A stretch of DNA of 20,888 nt from CAYGZQ01 sp964354375 [NCBI: uncultured Planctomycetota bacterium] (lineage in GTDB: Bacteria; JAJVIF01; JAPKYR01), in the NCBI GenBank assembly GCA_964354375.1, contig CAYGZQ010000010.1, forward strand, positions 1-20,888. Direction: 5' to 3'. The notes under the pieces were generated by a model. It saw only the letters and a program-made list of their open reading frames with translations. It searched no databases and was not told where the DNA came from. The position numbers and the translations under genes are program-made. This document shows, one piece after another, positions 1-6,748 of the stretch (positions are counted from its first letter, which is position 1; each line of letters begins with the position of its first letter).

Positions 1-2
1 AC

Positions 3-302
3 TATTGTTCGGAGTCCCCACAGAACCCGTGGGAAATCCACACGCGGAGCTACAGCTTCAGCATCGACTGGGAGGGGCAGCATACTGATTACGAATCGAA
101 GTATTCCGATTACCTGCCTTATCCCGACAATACCGGCTACTGGACTCCGGCTAACCCCTTCACTGGAACGACTTTCAGCCTCAGGAACCCGGATATCCCA
201 GACGATGAGGAGTACGGCCCAATCTATGATGTATTCGGCCTCGGCTGGGTCGATGACGACTACGTGTGCAAGCTGACCGAAGGCAGCATCCACCCGAACT
301 GA
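3..302 (+). CDS. C-terminal fragment of an unrecognised protein (5' end outside window)
   Basis: An open frame runs from the left edge to a TGA at 300-302, giving about 99 residues with no internal stop. The fragment is rich in Tyr, Trp, Asp and Pro (for example YSFSIDWEGQ near its start and FGLGWVDDDYVCKLTEG near its end). That composition is typical of a secreted or cell-surface beta-rich protein, which is an inference. No family was recognised. The stop codon overlaps the Shine-Dalgarno sequence of the next gene (AGGAGAGG at 302-309), and the gap to the next ATG is only 12 bases. The two genes are therefore very probably co-transcribed and perhaps translationally coupled. The composition resembles that of the downstream lipoprotein, but I see no clear sequence repeat between them. 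I am sure this is coding and have no view on function. Confidence 0.6.
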   Translation, partial: YCSESPQNPWEIHTRSYSFSIDWEGQHTDYESKYSDYLPYPDNTGYWTPANPFTGTTFSLRNPDIPDDEEYGPIYDVFGLGWVDDDYVCKLTEGSIHPN

Positions 303-314
303 GGAGAGGCAACC

Positions 315-1568
315 ATGAGAAGAACCCTGATCACATTGCTGGTCCTTGCGTTGTTCTCCGCTGGATGTATGCCCGGCAATTACCATGACCCGGTCGCAGC
401 GTCAGGCGCCATGGTTGGATCTGCCGTCACGGAGACCTCTGCGGATTATCAGACAATGCGCGGACTCTTGCTTTGGGGATTCTATGATCTCGAGATCGCG
501 CGGGATGCGTCATCATGCTCAATTGCTCCCGACCGCTCTGCGATGGCAGACTGGGGCTATCATCTCAACGCAGTCAAACTCCTGGAGACATCTCCATGCA
601 CGAACTGCCTCTGGTTGAGTAACATCCACCTTCTTCCGAATGGCGACCTCTCCATCGACGTTTCTATCAAGCACCCATTCGACAACCCCGTCTACACAGG
701 ATTCGACGTGCGTGGAATAATCATGTTTCCGGCATCCCAATACTTCCCTGACAACGACCTTCGCCAGCAGGCTGAGCTGCCTCCTTACGACGGATGGATA
801 AGCAGATGGTCATCCTGGAAGAAGGGCGATGCCGAACTGATGAATCCGGATGCATGGACGGAGATCTGGGCACCGGACATTACGGTTTGGCACCTCGGGT
901 TCGATGTCCCTTATACCACGTACCCGATCCAGAACTACTATCCAGGCAAGTTCGCGTCGGGTGAGGAGCTGGGTACAGTCAACGCTTACAGGCATTTCTG
1001 GTCGAACGAGAATCGGCACATGTTTGAGGTGGGCAAGACAGTGACGCGCACGTACGTCATTCGGCCTCCGGCCGAAGGGCCTGTCCTGGCATCATACGCG
1101 ATTTACGCCCACTGGGCCGAGCCGCTCAAAATCCCGGTCACGGATCCAGCGGTCGATTTCGGCCCCGAGGCGAACTCACCGATCCCTTACGAGTTCTGGA
1201 TAACTCAGGACTCGCCGATTGATCCTGACCCCCCCCACCTGGAGAACACCGAGGGCGAGCATATACATTGGCACATCAAATCGTGGGACATCGGAACCGA
1301 GTATTGGGGATTGACGTACATGGATCTCCTTTACGTCAACTGCATTGGGGCGAACGCTCAGCAACATTCGAGCGGGTTGCCGGACGACTACGGGTTTACG
1401 GGTTTCTATGCCGACGCATACAAGCTCGTACCCGGCTGGCTCCCCGGCGAGTGGCCTTATTTCTTTAACATCCGGATCGAGAACCCCAAGAAGCCGTGGT
1501 GGCTGCCGATCGCGCATGATTTTTACATCGCGGACATCGCCATCGAAGCTCCCGACGGGGAGTGGTGA
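315..1568 (+). CDS. Secreted lipoprotein of unknown function, 417 aa
   Basis: The ATG at 315 follows AGGAGAGG at 302-309. The N terminus (MRRTLITLLVLALFSAGC) is a lipoprotein signal: two arginines, a hydrophobic core, and a relaxed lipobox S-A-G-C with the lipidated cysteine at residue 18. Mature residues are aromatic- and Pro-rich. Visible segments are LLLWGFYDLEI near residue 51, then a stretch with DVSIKHPF and YTGFDVRGIIMF at about residues 114-137. These look like beta-sandwich strands of a surface protein. The mature part has further cysteines (residues 68, 95, 98), so disulphides are possible. No enzyme motif was found and the family was not identified. It follows an unknown partial gene by 12 bases and is closed by a hairpin terminator, so it belongs to a transcription unit separate from the pilus genes. 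A link to the pilus would rest on proximity only. Confidence 0.8.
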   Translation: MRRTLITLLVLALFSAGCMPGNYHDPVAASGAMVGSAVTETSADYQTMRGLLLWGFYDLEIARDASSCSIAPDRSAMADWGYHLNAVKLLETSPCTNCLWLSNIHLLPNGDLSIDVSIKHPFDNPVYTGFDVRGIIMFPASQYFPDNDLRQQAELPPYDGWISRWSSWKKGDAELMNPDAWTEIWAPDITVWHLGFDVPYTTYPIQNYYPGKFASGEELGTVNAYRHFWSNENRHMFEVGKTVTRTYVIRPPAEGPVLASYAIYAHWAEPLKIPVTDPAVDFGPEANSPIPYEFWITQDSPIDPDPPHLENTEGEHIHWHIKSWDIGTEYWGLTYMDLLYVNCIGANAQQHSSGLPDDYGFTGFYADAYKLVPGWLPGEWPYFFNIRIENPKKPWWLPIAHDFYIADIAIEAPDGEW

Positions 1569-1578
1569 TTGAAACCAA

Positions 1579-1617
1579 AGCGGGGATGGGGCCGGACCTC
1601 ATCCCCGCTCGATTACG
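1579..1617 (+). terminator. Hairpin terminator after the lipoprotein gene
   Basis: AGCGGGGATG at 1579-1588 pairs perfectly with CATCCCCGCT at 1600-1609. Three more pairs inside (GGG 1589-1591 with CCT 1597-1599, one of them G-T) leave a five-base loop. The tail after the stem (CGATTACGTTT) is only moderately T-rich, so termination may be less than complete. The position, 10 bases after the stop codon, fits an operon end. Confidence 0.6.
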
Positions 1618-1684
1618 TTTACCCCGAGTGACTCCTCCCAGCCTCAGTTTAGACGGGTCGGAATCTGCAGAAACACGCCCGGGG

Positions 1685-1714
1685 TTGTCATTGGGCAGGG
1701 AAATCTGCTATGCT
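1685..1714 (+). promoter_or_regulatory. Putative sigma-70-type promoter for the first pilT gene
   Basis: TTGTCA at 1685-1690 (5 of 6 to the -35 consensus) and TATGCT at 1709-1714 (4 of 6 to the -10) are 18 bases apart. The expected start near 1721 gives a leader of about 88 bases. A dyad, TACCCG (1714-1719) and CGGGTA (1728-1733), begins at the last base of the -10 element and spans the start site, so it could be an operator. This is consensus matching by eye only. Confidence 0.45.
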
Positions 1715-1744
1715 ACCCGAGTTGCCGCGGGTAGGCGATGTATT

Positions 1745-1780
1745 GTCGCGCCCGGCGACGAATGAGCCTGCATATGCGGG
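1745..1780 (+). other. Two small hairpins in the pilT leader
   Basis: GTCGC (1745-1749) pairs with GCGAC (1755-1759) around a five-base loop. CCTGC (1767-1771) pairs with GCGGG (1776-1780, one U-G pair) around AUAU. Both lie inside the predicted leader, upstream of the ribosome binding site (AGAGGG, 1798-1803). No known riboswitch consensus was recognised. Confidence 0.3.
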
Positions 1781-1808
1781 TAAACCTGTTCGTGATTAGA
1801 GGGTTTCC

Positions 1809-2948
1809 ATGGATTACACCATTGTTGATCTCCTGATCGAACTTGCCGAGAGGCAGGCGAGCGACCTGCACATCACGGTGGGGGTGCCCCCGACCCTTCG
1901 CGTTCACGGCCGACTCGTGAGGCTCGACCTCGAGCCGCTCACGCCCGAGGACACTCGAGGTCTGGCGTTCTCCATCATGCGAGAGGACCAGCGCAAGAGG
2001 CTTGAGAAAGAGCGCGAGATCGACTTCGGGTACTCGCAGAAGGGAATCGGGCGGTTCCGGTGCAACTCGTTCTGGCAGAAGGGAACCGTTGCGCTGGTGA
2101 TGAGGTCCATCCCGGAGCGCATCCCGACGTTGGAGGAGCTTCTGATCCCCGAGATCATGAAGGAAGTAATCATGGAGCCCCGCGGGCTTGTTCTGGTGAC
2201 CGGACCCACTGGATGCGGCAAGACCACGTCTCTCGCGGCCATGTTGAACGTTATCAACGAGAACCGCGACTTGCACATCGTGACAATGGAGGACCCGATC
2301 GAGTACGTGCACGACCACAAGATGGCGAACTTCAACCAGCGCGAGATAGGCGAGGACACGACGAGTTTCAGTGAGGCCCTTCGACGCGTGCTGCGCCAGG
2401 ACCCGGACGTAATCCTGGTCGGCGAGATGCGCGACCACGAAACGATCGCGACCGCGATCACCGCATCGGAGACCGGTCACCTCGTGTTCGCCACCCTGCA
2501 CACGAACTCCGCACCTGCGACGATCGACCGAATCATCGACGTATTCCCGTTCGGACAGCAGGACCAGATTCGGGCCCAGCTTGCCAACACCCTGAGGTGC
2601 ATCATCACCCAGGCTCTTCTTCCCAGGGCTGACGGCGCCGGGCGTATCGCGGCCTTCGAGGTGCTGCTGAACATCCCGGCCATCAGGAACCTTATCCGCG
2701 AGCGGAAGATTTTCCAGATTCATTCGACGATGATGACCCACTCGAAGATGGGCATGATAATTCTCGACCAGTGCCTGAGGAATTATTATTTCGAGAGAAA
2801 GATAACGCTGGAGACCGCGATGGGAGCTGCGCACAGCCCGTCCAACCTGCAGCGCCTTATAGCGGCGGGTCCTTCCGGCGTCGAGGAAGAGAAGGGGTCG
2901 GCGACGGGTCGGGCGGAGATGGGCGAGCTCGGACAGGGCTACATGTAG
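1809..2948 (+). CDS. pilT: Type IV pilus retraction ATPase, PilT family, 379 aa
   Basis: Hexameric cytoplasmic ATPase of the GspE/PilT secretion superfamily; PilT members power pilin removal and pilus retraction. Visible motifs: Walker A GPTGCGKT (residues 132-139), Asp box MEDPIEY (160-166), Walker B region DPDVILVGEMRD (198-209), His box GHLVFATLHT (223-232), and AIRNLIRE (291-298), the sequence known in PilT as essential for retraction. An N-terminal PAS-like PilT domain precedes the RecA-like core. The length matches PilT/PilU and is too short for PilB, which carries a longer N-terminal region. The Walker A has Cys at a position usually Ser. ADGAGRIAAFEVLLN just before AIRNLIRE looks PilU-like, so features of both subfamilies are mixed. 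The last 25 or so residues are low-complexity. ATG 1809 follows AGAGGG at a good distance. pilC follows after 176 bases with its own promoter. Confidence 0.93.
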   Translation: MDYTIVDLLIELAERQASDLHITVGVPPTLRVHGRLVRLDLEPLTPEDTRGLAFSIMREDQRKRLEKEREIDFGYSQKGIGRFRCNSFWQKGTVALVMRSIPERIPTLEELLIPEIMKEVIMEPRGLVLVTGPTGCGKTTSLAAMLNVINENRDLHIVTMEDPIEYVHDHKMANFNQREIGEDTTSFSEALRRVLRQDPDVILVGEMRDHETIATAITASETGHLVFATLHTNSAPATIDRIIDVFPFGQQDQIRAQLANTLRCIITQALLPRADGAGRIAAFEVLLNIPAIRNLIRERKIFQIHSTMMTHSKMGMIILDQCLRNYYFERKITLETAMGAAHSPSNLQRLIAAGPSGVEEEKGSATGRAEMGELGQGYM

Positions 2949-2960
2949 AATCCGCGGCGC

Positions 2961-3011
2961 CGGGGCTTGACAGACGGCATGGCTAAAGTGTAAATAGTTT
3001 ACATAGCCCCG
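2961..3011 (+). promoter_or_regulatory. Nested inverted repeats over the pilC promoter (possible operator)
   Basis: TGTAAATAGTTTACA (2989-3003) is a perfect dyad with 6-base arms and a 3-base centre lying directly on the -10 element. GGCTA (2981-2985) and TAGCC (3004-3008) extend it after an AAG bulge. An outer pair, CGGGGCT (2961-2967) and AGCCCCG (3005-3011), brackets the whole promoter. The geometry suits a repressor site. I do not recognise the cognate regulator, and no U-tract follows, so it is not a terminator. Confidence 0.45.
2967..2996 (+). promoter_or_regulatory. Putative sigma-70-type promoter for pilC
   Basis: A perfect TTGACA at 2967-2972 is followed after 18 bases by TAAATA at 2991-2996. 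The expected start near 3003 would leave a leader of about 120 bases. The -10 element is covered by an inverted repeat listed separately. The -10 match is only fair, and this is by-eye matching. Confidence 0.5.
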
Positions 3012-3124
3012 CAGATTGTCCCCGCAGGTTCCAGAAACTCAATTGCTGCAATGAACGATAATCATACAGGCAGAATCCTACAAACGTTAACATTTGCAGA
3101 GATCATGCCAGGTGGTGAAGCCTA

Positions 3125-4348
3125 GTGAAGACGTACGTATACGTTGCCCGTGACGCGGCCGGCAACACGGTCAAGAACACGGTCGAGTCGGACAGCCAGC
3201 AGTCGGTCATCGAGACGCTCGGCAGCGAAGGGTACTACGTACTCAGGATATACGAGAAGCGGTCTTTCAACTGGTCGCCCTGGGACATTGTTGACCGCTT
3301 CACGAAGGTGGGTCTGAAGCTGCTGACCATTTTCTCCCGGCAGATGGCCCTGCTCATCAACGCGGGCCTGACCCTGTCGGAGGCGCTCGACACCTGCGAG
3401 GAACAGACCCAGCAGAGGAAGTTCCAGCAGATCATACACAAGGTTCGAGTCGATGTTCAGTCGGGAATCACGCTCGCGCAGGCGATGAGAAAGCACCCCT
3501 CGGCGTTCTCGAACTTTTTCATCGCGATGGTGCATGCGGGCGAGATCGGCGGTGTTTTGGACAAAATCCTCGAACGAGTTGCGAAATTCTACGAGAACGA
3601 GCTCGAGCTAAGGCGCAAGATTCAGTCGGCGATGGTTTACCCGTCGTTGGTGACCGTAATCTCCATCGGCATCAGCCTCTTCATGCTCGTTTACATCGTT
3701 CCCCAGTTCGCCGAGTTCTACAAGGACTTCTCCGGCGGCGAGGCCCAGCTTCCCGAGCTCACACAGAAGATGCTGGATCTCTCGGAGGAGTTCCGGTACA
3801 ACTGGTACTGGTACACTCTTGTGCCCCTGATTGCGCTGGTTATCCTGTACAAATTCCGCGGGACCAAGTGGGGGCACAGGATTTTCGATCCGATCATCAT
3901 CCGGCTCCCGATCTTTGGACCGCTTGCGCGAAAGGTTGCGATTACCAGGTTCAGTCGAACGCTGGGAACGCTTCAGGAATCAGGCGTTCCGCTGATAGAG
4001 GCGCTTGAGGTCACGCGTGACACGGCCAACAACCTGGTCGTGGCGAACGCGATTGACTACACGCGCGAGCGAATCCGCGAGGGCGAATCGATTGCGGCCC
4101 CGATGAAGCGGACGCGCGTTTTCCCGCCAATGGTCACGAACCTGATTTCGGTCGGCGAGGACGCCGGTAACCTCGAGGAGATGCTGTACAAGCTCTCGGA
4201 CTACTATGATGTTGAGATCGACGCGACGATCAGGGCGCTTGCCAGCCTCATCGAGCCCGTGCTGATCATCGTTATCGGCGCGGTCATCGGTGTCATCGTC
4301 GTCAGCCTCTACCTGCCGATCTTCAACCTGGTCAATATCATTCAGTAA
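3125..4348 (+). CDS. pilC: Type IV pilus inner-membrane platform protein PilC (GspF family), 407 aa
   Basis: Polytopic inner-membrane protein that couples the cytoplasmic ATPases to pilin assembly. Two GspF (T2SSF) repeats are visible. The first is at about residues 69-192 (FSRQMALLINAGLTLSEALD, then FFIAMVHAGEIGGVL). The second is at about residues 275-395 (FSRTLGTLQESGVPLIEALE, then LISVGEDAGNLEEML). The cytoplasmic repeats are separated by membrane segments near 172-195 and 226-244, and a third segment lies at 374-400 close to the C terminus. Length and topology match PilC/GspF. The start is GTG at 3125, supported by AGGTGGTG at 3110-3117 seven bases upstream and by the typical N terminus (YVYVARDAAGN). 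Flanked by its own promoter and terminator, it is probably a single-gene unit lying between the two pilT genes. Confidence 0.95.
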   Translation: MKTYVYVARDAAGNTVKNTVESDSQQSVIETLGSEGYYVLRIYEKRSFNWSPWDIVDRFTKVGLKLLTIFSRQMALLINAGLTLSEALDTCEEQTQQRKFQQIIHKVRVDVQSGITLAQAMRKHPSAFSNFFIAMVHAGEIGGVLDKILERVAKFYENELELRRKIQSAMVYPSLVTVISIGISLFMLVYIVPQFAEFYKDFSGGEAQLPELTQKMLDLSEEFRYNWYWYTLVPLIALVILYKFRGTKWGHRIFDPIIIRLPIFGPLARKVAITRFSRTLGTLQESGVPLIEALEVTRDTANNLVVANAIDYTRERIREGESIAAPMKRTRVFPPMVTNLISVGEDAGNLEEMLYKLSDYYDVEIDATIRALASLIEPVLIIVIGAVIGVIVVSLYLPIFNLVNIIQ

Positions 4349-4368
4349 TTGCATTTCTTTTCCTCCTC

Positions 4369-4402
4369 GGAACGCCCCGGTAACGGGGCGTTCTTCTTTC
4401 AT
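4369..4402 (+). terminator. Intrinsic terminator after pilC
   Basis: AACGCCCCG (4371-4379) and CGGGGCGTT (4384-4392) form a perfect 9-base stem with a GTAA loop. It is followed by a pyrimidine-rich tail, TTCTTCTTTC. It lies 22 bases after the pilC stop codon. Confidence 0.85.
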
Positions 4403-4492
4403 TCCTCACGAACGGCACCCCTGTTCAGGGGCCCGACCGTCAGGGAGGGGCGCAGAGACTGAGAGCTGCAGGGGCGTTTGACTGCTTTTCCC

Positions 4493-4521
4493 TTCCAATT
4501 TTCGATTTTTCCTGTTAGAAT
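4493..4521 (+). promoter_or_regulatory. Putative extended -10 promoter for the second pilT gene
   Basis: TAGAAT at 4516-4521 (5 of 6 to the -10 consensus) is preceded by TG at 4513-4514, giving an extended -10. The -35 at the 17-base distance is weak (TTCCAA, 4493-4498). The AT-rich tract at 4484-4511 may compensate. The expected start is near 4528, giving a leader of about 67 bases. Confidence 0.4.
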
Positions 4522-4530
4522 CCGGTCTGA

Positions 4531-4578
4531 GTCTACCCGTAGACATCTGCCTGCGGGCGCGGTTGGTTGCGTCCGCCC
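4531..4578 (+). other. Two leader hairpins before the second pilT gene
   Basis: GTCTA (4531-4535) pairs with TAGAC (4540-4544) around CCCG. GCGGGCGC (4553-4560) pairs with GCGTCCGC (4569-4576, one G-U pair) around GGUUGGUU. The second hairpin ends a few bases before the ribosome binding site (GGAGTGA, 4582-4588), so it could affect translation. No known riboswitch pattern was recognised. Confidence 0.35.
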
Positions 4579-4594
4579 ATCGGAGTGAACGTTA

Positions 4595-5719
4595 ATGGCT
4601 GATTCACGTTCAGTACGAAACCTCCTGAACCTCATGTACGAGAAAGGCGCAAGTGACCTCCACCTCGGCGTCGACAAGCCGCCCTGGATGCGCATCGACG
4701 GCACCCTGAAGCCGACCGACCTCCCCAAGCTCAACCGCCAGGACATGGAGGATATCGCGCGTATCGTCCTCGGTCCCAAGCGCGAGTTCCTCATTGATGA
4801 GCAGAACGAGGTCGACTTCTCCTACTCGCCGGAGGATTTTCCCGGACGATTCCGCGTGAACTTCTACCGGCAGAAAGGGGAGATCGGGCTGGCGCTCAGG
4901 CTGGTGACATATTACATCCCCAGTTTCGACGAGTTGAACCTGCCGAAGATCATAGCGGACGTAGCGCTGGCCGAGCGCGGAATTATCATCATCACCGGAA
5001 CGACCGGATCAGGCAAGTCGACCACTCTGGCGGCGATGACCGACCACGTCAACAAGAACAAGCCGGGTCACATCATCACGATCGAGGACCCGATCGAGTA
5101 TTACCATTTCGATAACAAGTGCATAGTGAACCAGCGCGAGGTGGGGATCGACACCGACTCGTTCATAGTGGCGCTTAGAGCGGGCTTGCGCGAGGACCCG
5201 GACGTGGTGCTGGTCGGCGAGATGCGCGACAGGGAGACGGTTCAGACGACTTTCACTGCGGCGATCACCGGCCACCTCGTCATGACCACGCTTCACACCA
5301 CCGACGTTATCCAGACCATCAACCGCGTCATGGACTACTATCCGTCCGACCAGCAGAAACAGGCGCGAATCATGATGGCCGAGACTCTCCACTCGATCTT
5401 CTCGATGCGACTGCTCCCGATGGTCGGGGGCGGCCGAATCCCGGCGATCGAGTCGATGATCGCGACGGCCCAGATTCGAGACTATATACTCAATCCCGAC
5501 GAAACCTACCTCATCAGGGATGTCATGGAGAGAGGCGCATCGGACGGCATGTTCACGTTTGACCAGTATCTGCTCAAACTGGTGCGCGCCGGCAAAATCA
5601 CCTGGGAGACCGCGAGAAAAGCCGCGACCAGCGAGCACGACCTGCTGCTCCTCCACAGGAAATCGACCGAGTACGATGCCCCGATCACGCAGACCTACTA
5701 CGGTACCGCGAGCGAATGA
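4595..5719 (+). CDS. pilT: Second PilT/PilU-type retraction ATPase, 374 aa
   Basis: A second cytoplasmic pilus ATPase of the PilT family. Visible motifs: Walker A GTTGSGKST (135-143), Asp box IEDPIEYYHF (163-172), NQREVG (179-184), Walker B region DPDVVLVGEMRD (201-212), and His box GHLVMTTLHT (226-235). In place of AIRNLIRE it has AQIRDYIL (292-299). It ends with the IRDVMERGA...GMFTFDQYLLKL arrangement seen in PilU-like proteins. The length matches PilT/PilU and excludes PilB. It is clearly diverged from the first copy, so this is an old paralogue, not a recent duplication. ATG 4595 follows GGAGTGA. It has its own promoter and a strong terminator. By analogy with PilU it may act as a PilT-dependent accessory retraction motor; the PilT or PilU assignment is open. 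Confidence 0.9.
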   Translation: MADSRSVRNLLNLMYEKGASDLHLGVDKPPWMRIDGTLKPTDLPKLNRQDMEDIARIVLGPKREFLIDEQNEVDFSYSPEDFPGRFRVNFYRQKGEIGLALRLVTYYIPSFDELNLPKIIADVALAERGIIIITGTTGSGKSTTLAAMTDHVNKNKPGHIITIEDPIEYYHFDNKCIVNQREVGIDTDSFIVALRAGLREDPDVVLVGEMRDRETVQTTFTAAITGHLVMTTLHTTDVIQTINRVMDYYPSDQQKQARIMMAETLHSIFSMRLLPMVGGGRIPAIESMIATAQIRDYILNPDETYLIRDVMERGASDGMFTFDQYLLKLVRAGKITWETARKAATSEHDLLLLHRKSTEYDAPITQTYYGTASE

Positions 5720-5747
5720 CGCATCCCGGTTTTCACTTGAAAGACAG

Positions 5748-5775
5748 ACCTCCCGTCCGGGAGGTTTTTCTGTTT
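5748..5775 (+). terminator. Intrinsic terminator after the second pilT gene
   Basis: ACCTCCC (5748-5754) pairs with GGGAGGT (5759-5765) around GTCC. It is followed immediately by TTTTTCTGTTT. This is a classic rho-independent arrangement 28 bases after the stop codon. Confidence 0.9.
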
Positions 5776-5876
5776 CGCACGCGACCGGGAATCCATCGGG
5801 GTTCGATAGTGGGGGCGTCTCGGCGATTATATTGTGTTTAAGGCCGATAAGGCGGGGTTTGAGGATCTTCGGAATA

Positions 5877-6713
5877 ATGGATCGAGCTCGAACGATAGCG
5901 CTTCTTGAGGGGTACAAGGAAACCTTTGTAGAGGAGTACAACGCGTTCAAGCTGAAGAGCGGCGTACCCGGCAGCCTTGCGCGTTCGGCGGCGAAGCAGG
6001 ACATTCTGAGGAACTACTACGGCCTTCAGTATTTCAGCCCGGACGGAAAGTGGTCGAAATCGAGGTGGCAGCCGACCTTCGCGGAGCGCATGTTTTTTGT
6101 CAGGCATCGCATCCTGTCGAAGATTTTCGGGAAGGCGCACCGTTACAGCGAGGCCGACCAGAAGCGCCTGTGGCACATTAGGGGCGGCGAGAACTACAGC
6201 TTCGAATCCGAGACTCCGGCGTCGAGGGAGTATGCGAGGAGATTTCTTCAGGACCTCTTTGGTAGCGCCCCAGTGGCGAAAGACGGGCCGATCATAGAGC
6301 TGGGATGTGGTTCGGGAAGGAACCTTTCACTCCTGAAGGATCTCGGTTACTCCAATCTGAAGGGGGTGGATTTTTCCGCCACGCAGGTTGAATTCTGCCT
6401 TAAACAGGGGTTTGATGTCCGGCTGATGAACATCGCCGAGCTCGATTTCCCCGACCGCGGCTTCGACCTCGTGTTCACCAACTCGGTGCTTCTTCATGTG
6501 CCGCCCGACCGTATCACCCGTGTGCTTCGGGAAGCGATACGGGTGGCCCGAAACCTGGTTGCGTTCCGCGAGGAAACCTGTGAAGAGGAATTGTTTCAAG
6601 GGCATGTATACAAGTACAATTACGCCCGGCGCCTCGGGGAGCTTGGATTCCCCTGCGAGAAAGTCGGGGAATTCATTGTAGTCAGGCGCGACCGTGCCCA
6701 AGCCGGCGCGTAG
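5877..6713 (+). CDS. Class I SAM-dependent methyltransferase, 278 aa
   Basis: A Rossmann-fold methyltransferase occupies the C-terminal half. The SAM-binding glycine loop is IIELGCGSGRN (residues 139-149), followed by GVDFSATQVEFC (163-174) with the acidic residue at the end of strand 2, and FDLVFTNSVLLHVPPD (196-211) as the active-site loop region. This pattern matches the Methyltransf_11/25 type; the substrate cannot be read from it. Residues 1-130 are a basic and aromatic N-terminal region of unknown function. No signal peptide is visible, so it is cytoplasmic. I chose ATG 5877 because the upstream part of the same frame overlaps the second pilT gene and its terminator; the ribosome binding site is weak. 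pilD starts 35 bases after the stop with no terminator between, so the two are likely co-transcribed. A role in pilus modification would be inference from position only; PilD itself methylates pilins. Confidence 0.85.
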   Translation: MDRARTIALLEGYKETFVEEYNAFKLKSGVPGSLARSAAKQDILRNYYGLQYFSPDGKWSKSRWQPTFAERMFFVRHRILSKIFGKAHRYSEADQKRLWHIRGGENYSFESETPASREYARRFLQDLFGSAPVAKDGPIIELGCGSGRNLSLLKDLGYSNLKGVDFSATQVEFCLKQGFDVRLMNIAELDFPDRGFDLVFTNSVLLHVPPDRITRVLREAIRVARNLVAFREETCEEELFQGHVYKYNYARRLGELGFPCEKVGEFIVVRRDRAQAGA

Positions 6714-6748
6714 GTAAACTTTCTGAACACAGCGAGGGGATTGAACCT

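Noticed and set aside
1720-1808. Cyclic-di-GMP riboswitch in the pilT leader (a plausible pilus regulator)
   Set aside because: I could not find the conserved core sequences of the known cyclic-di-GMP aptamer classes. Only simple local hairpins are visible.
1713-2834. Long minus-strand open frame opposite the first pilT gene
   Set aside because: It is antisense to a gene with all PilT motifs. Its translation is rich in His, Arg, Val and Gly with no motif, as expected for a shadow of high-GC coding DNA.
4477-4521. TTGACT at about 4477 as the -35 of the second pilT promoter
   Set aside because: It lies more than 30 bases from the TAGAAT -10, too far for sigma-70. An extended -10 explains the site better.
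5520-5876. Upstream extension of the methyltransferase frame
   Set aside because: It would overlap the second pilT gene and run through its strong terminator; the residues are Arg/Ser/Pro-rich out-of-frame sequence. The start at 5877 is preferred.
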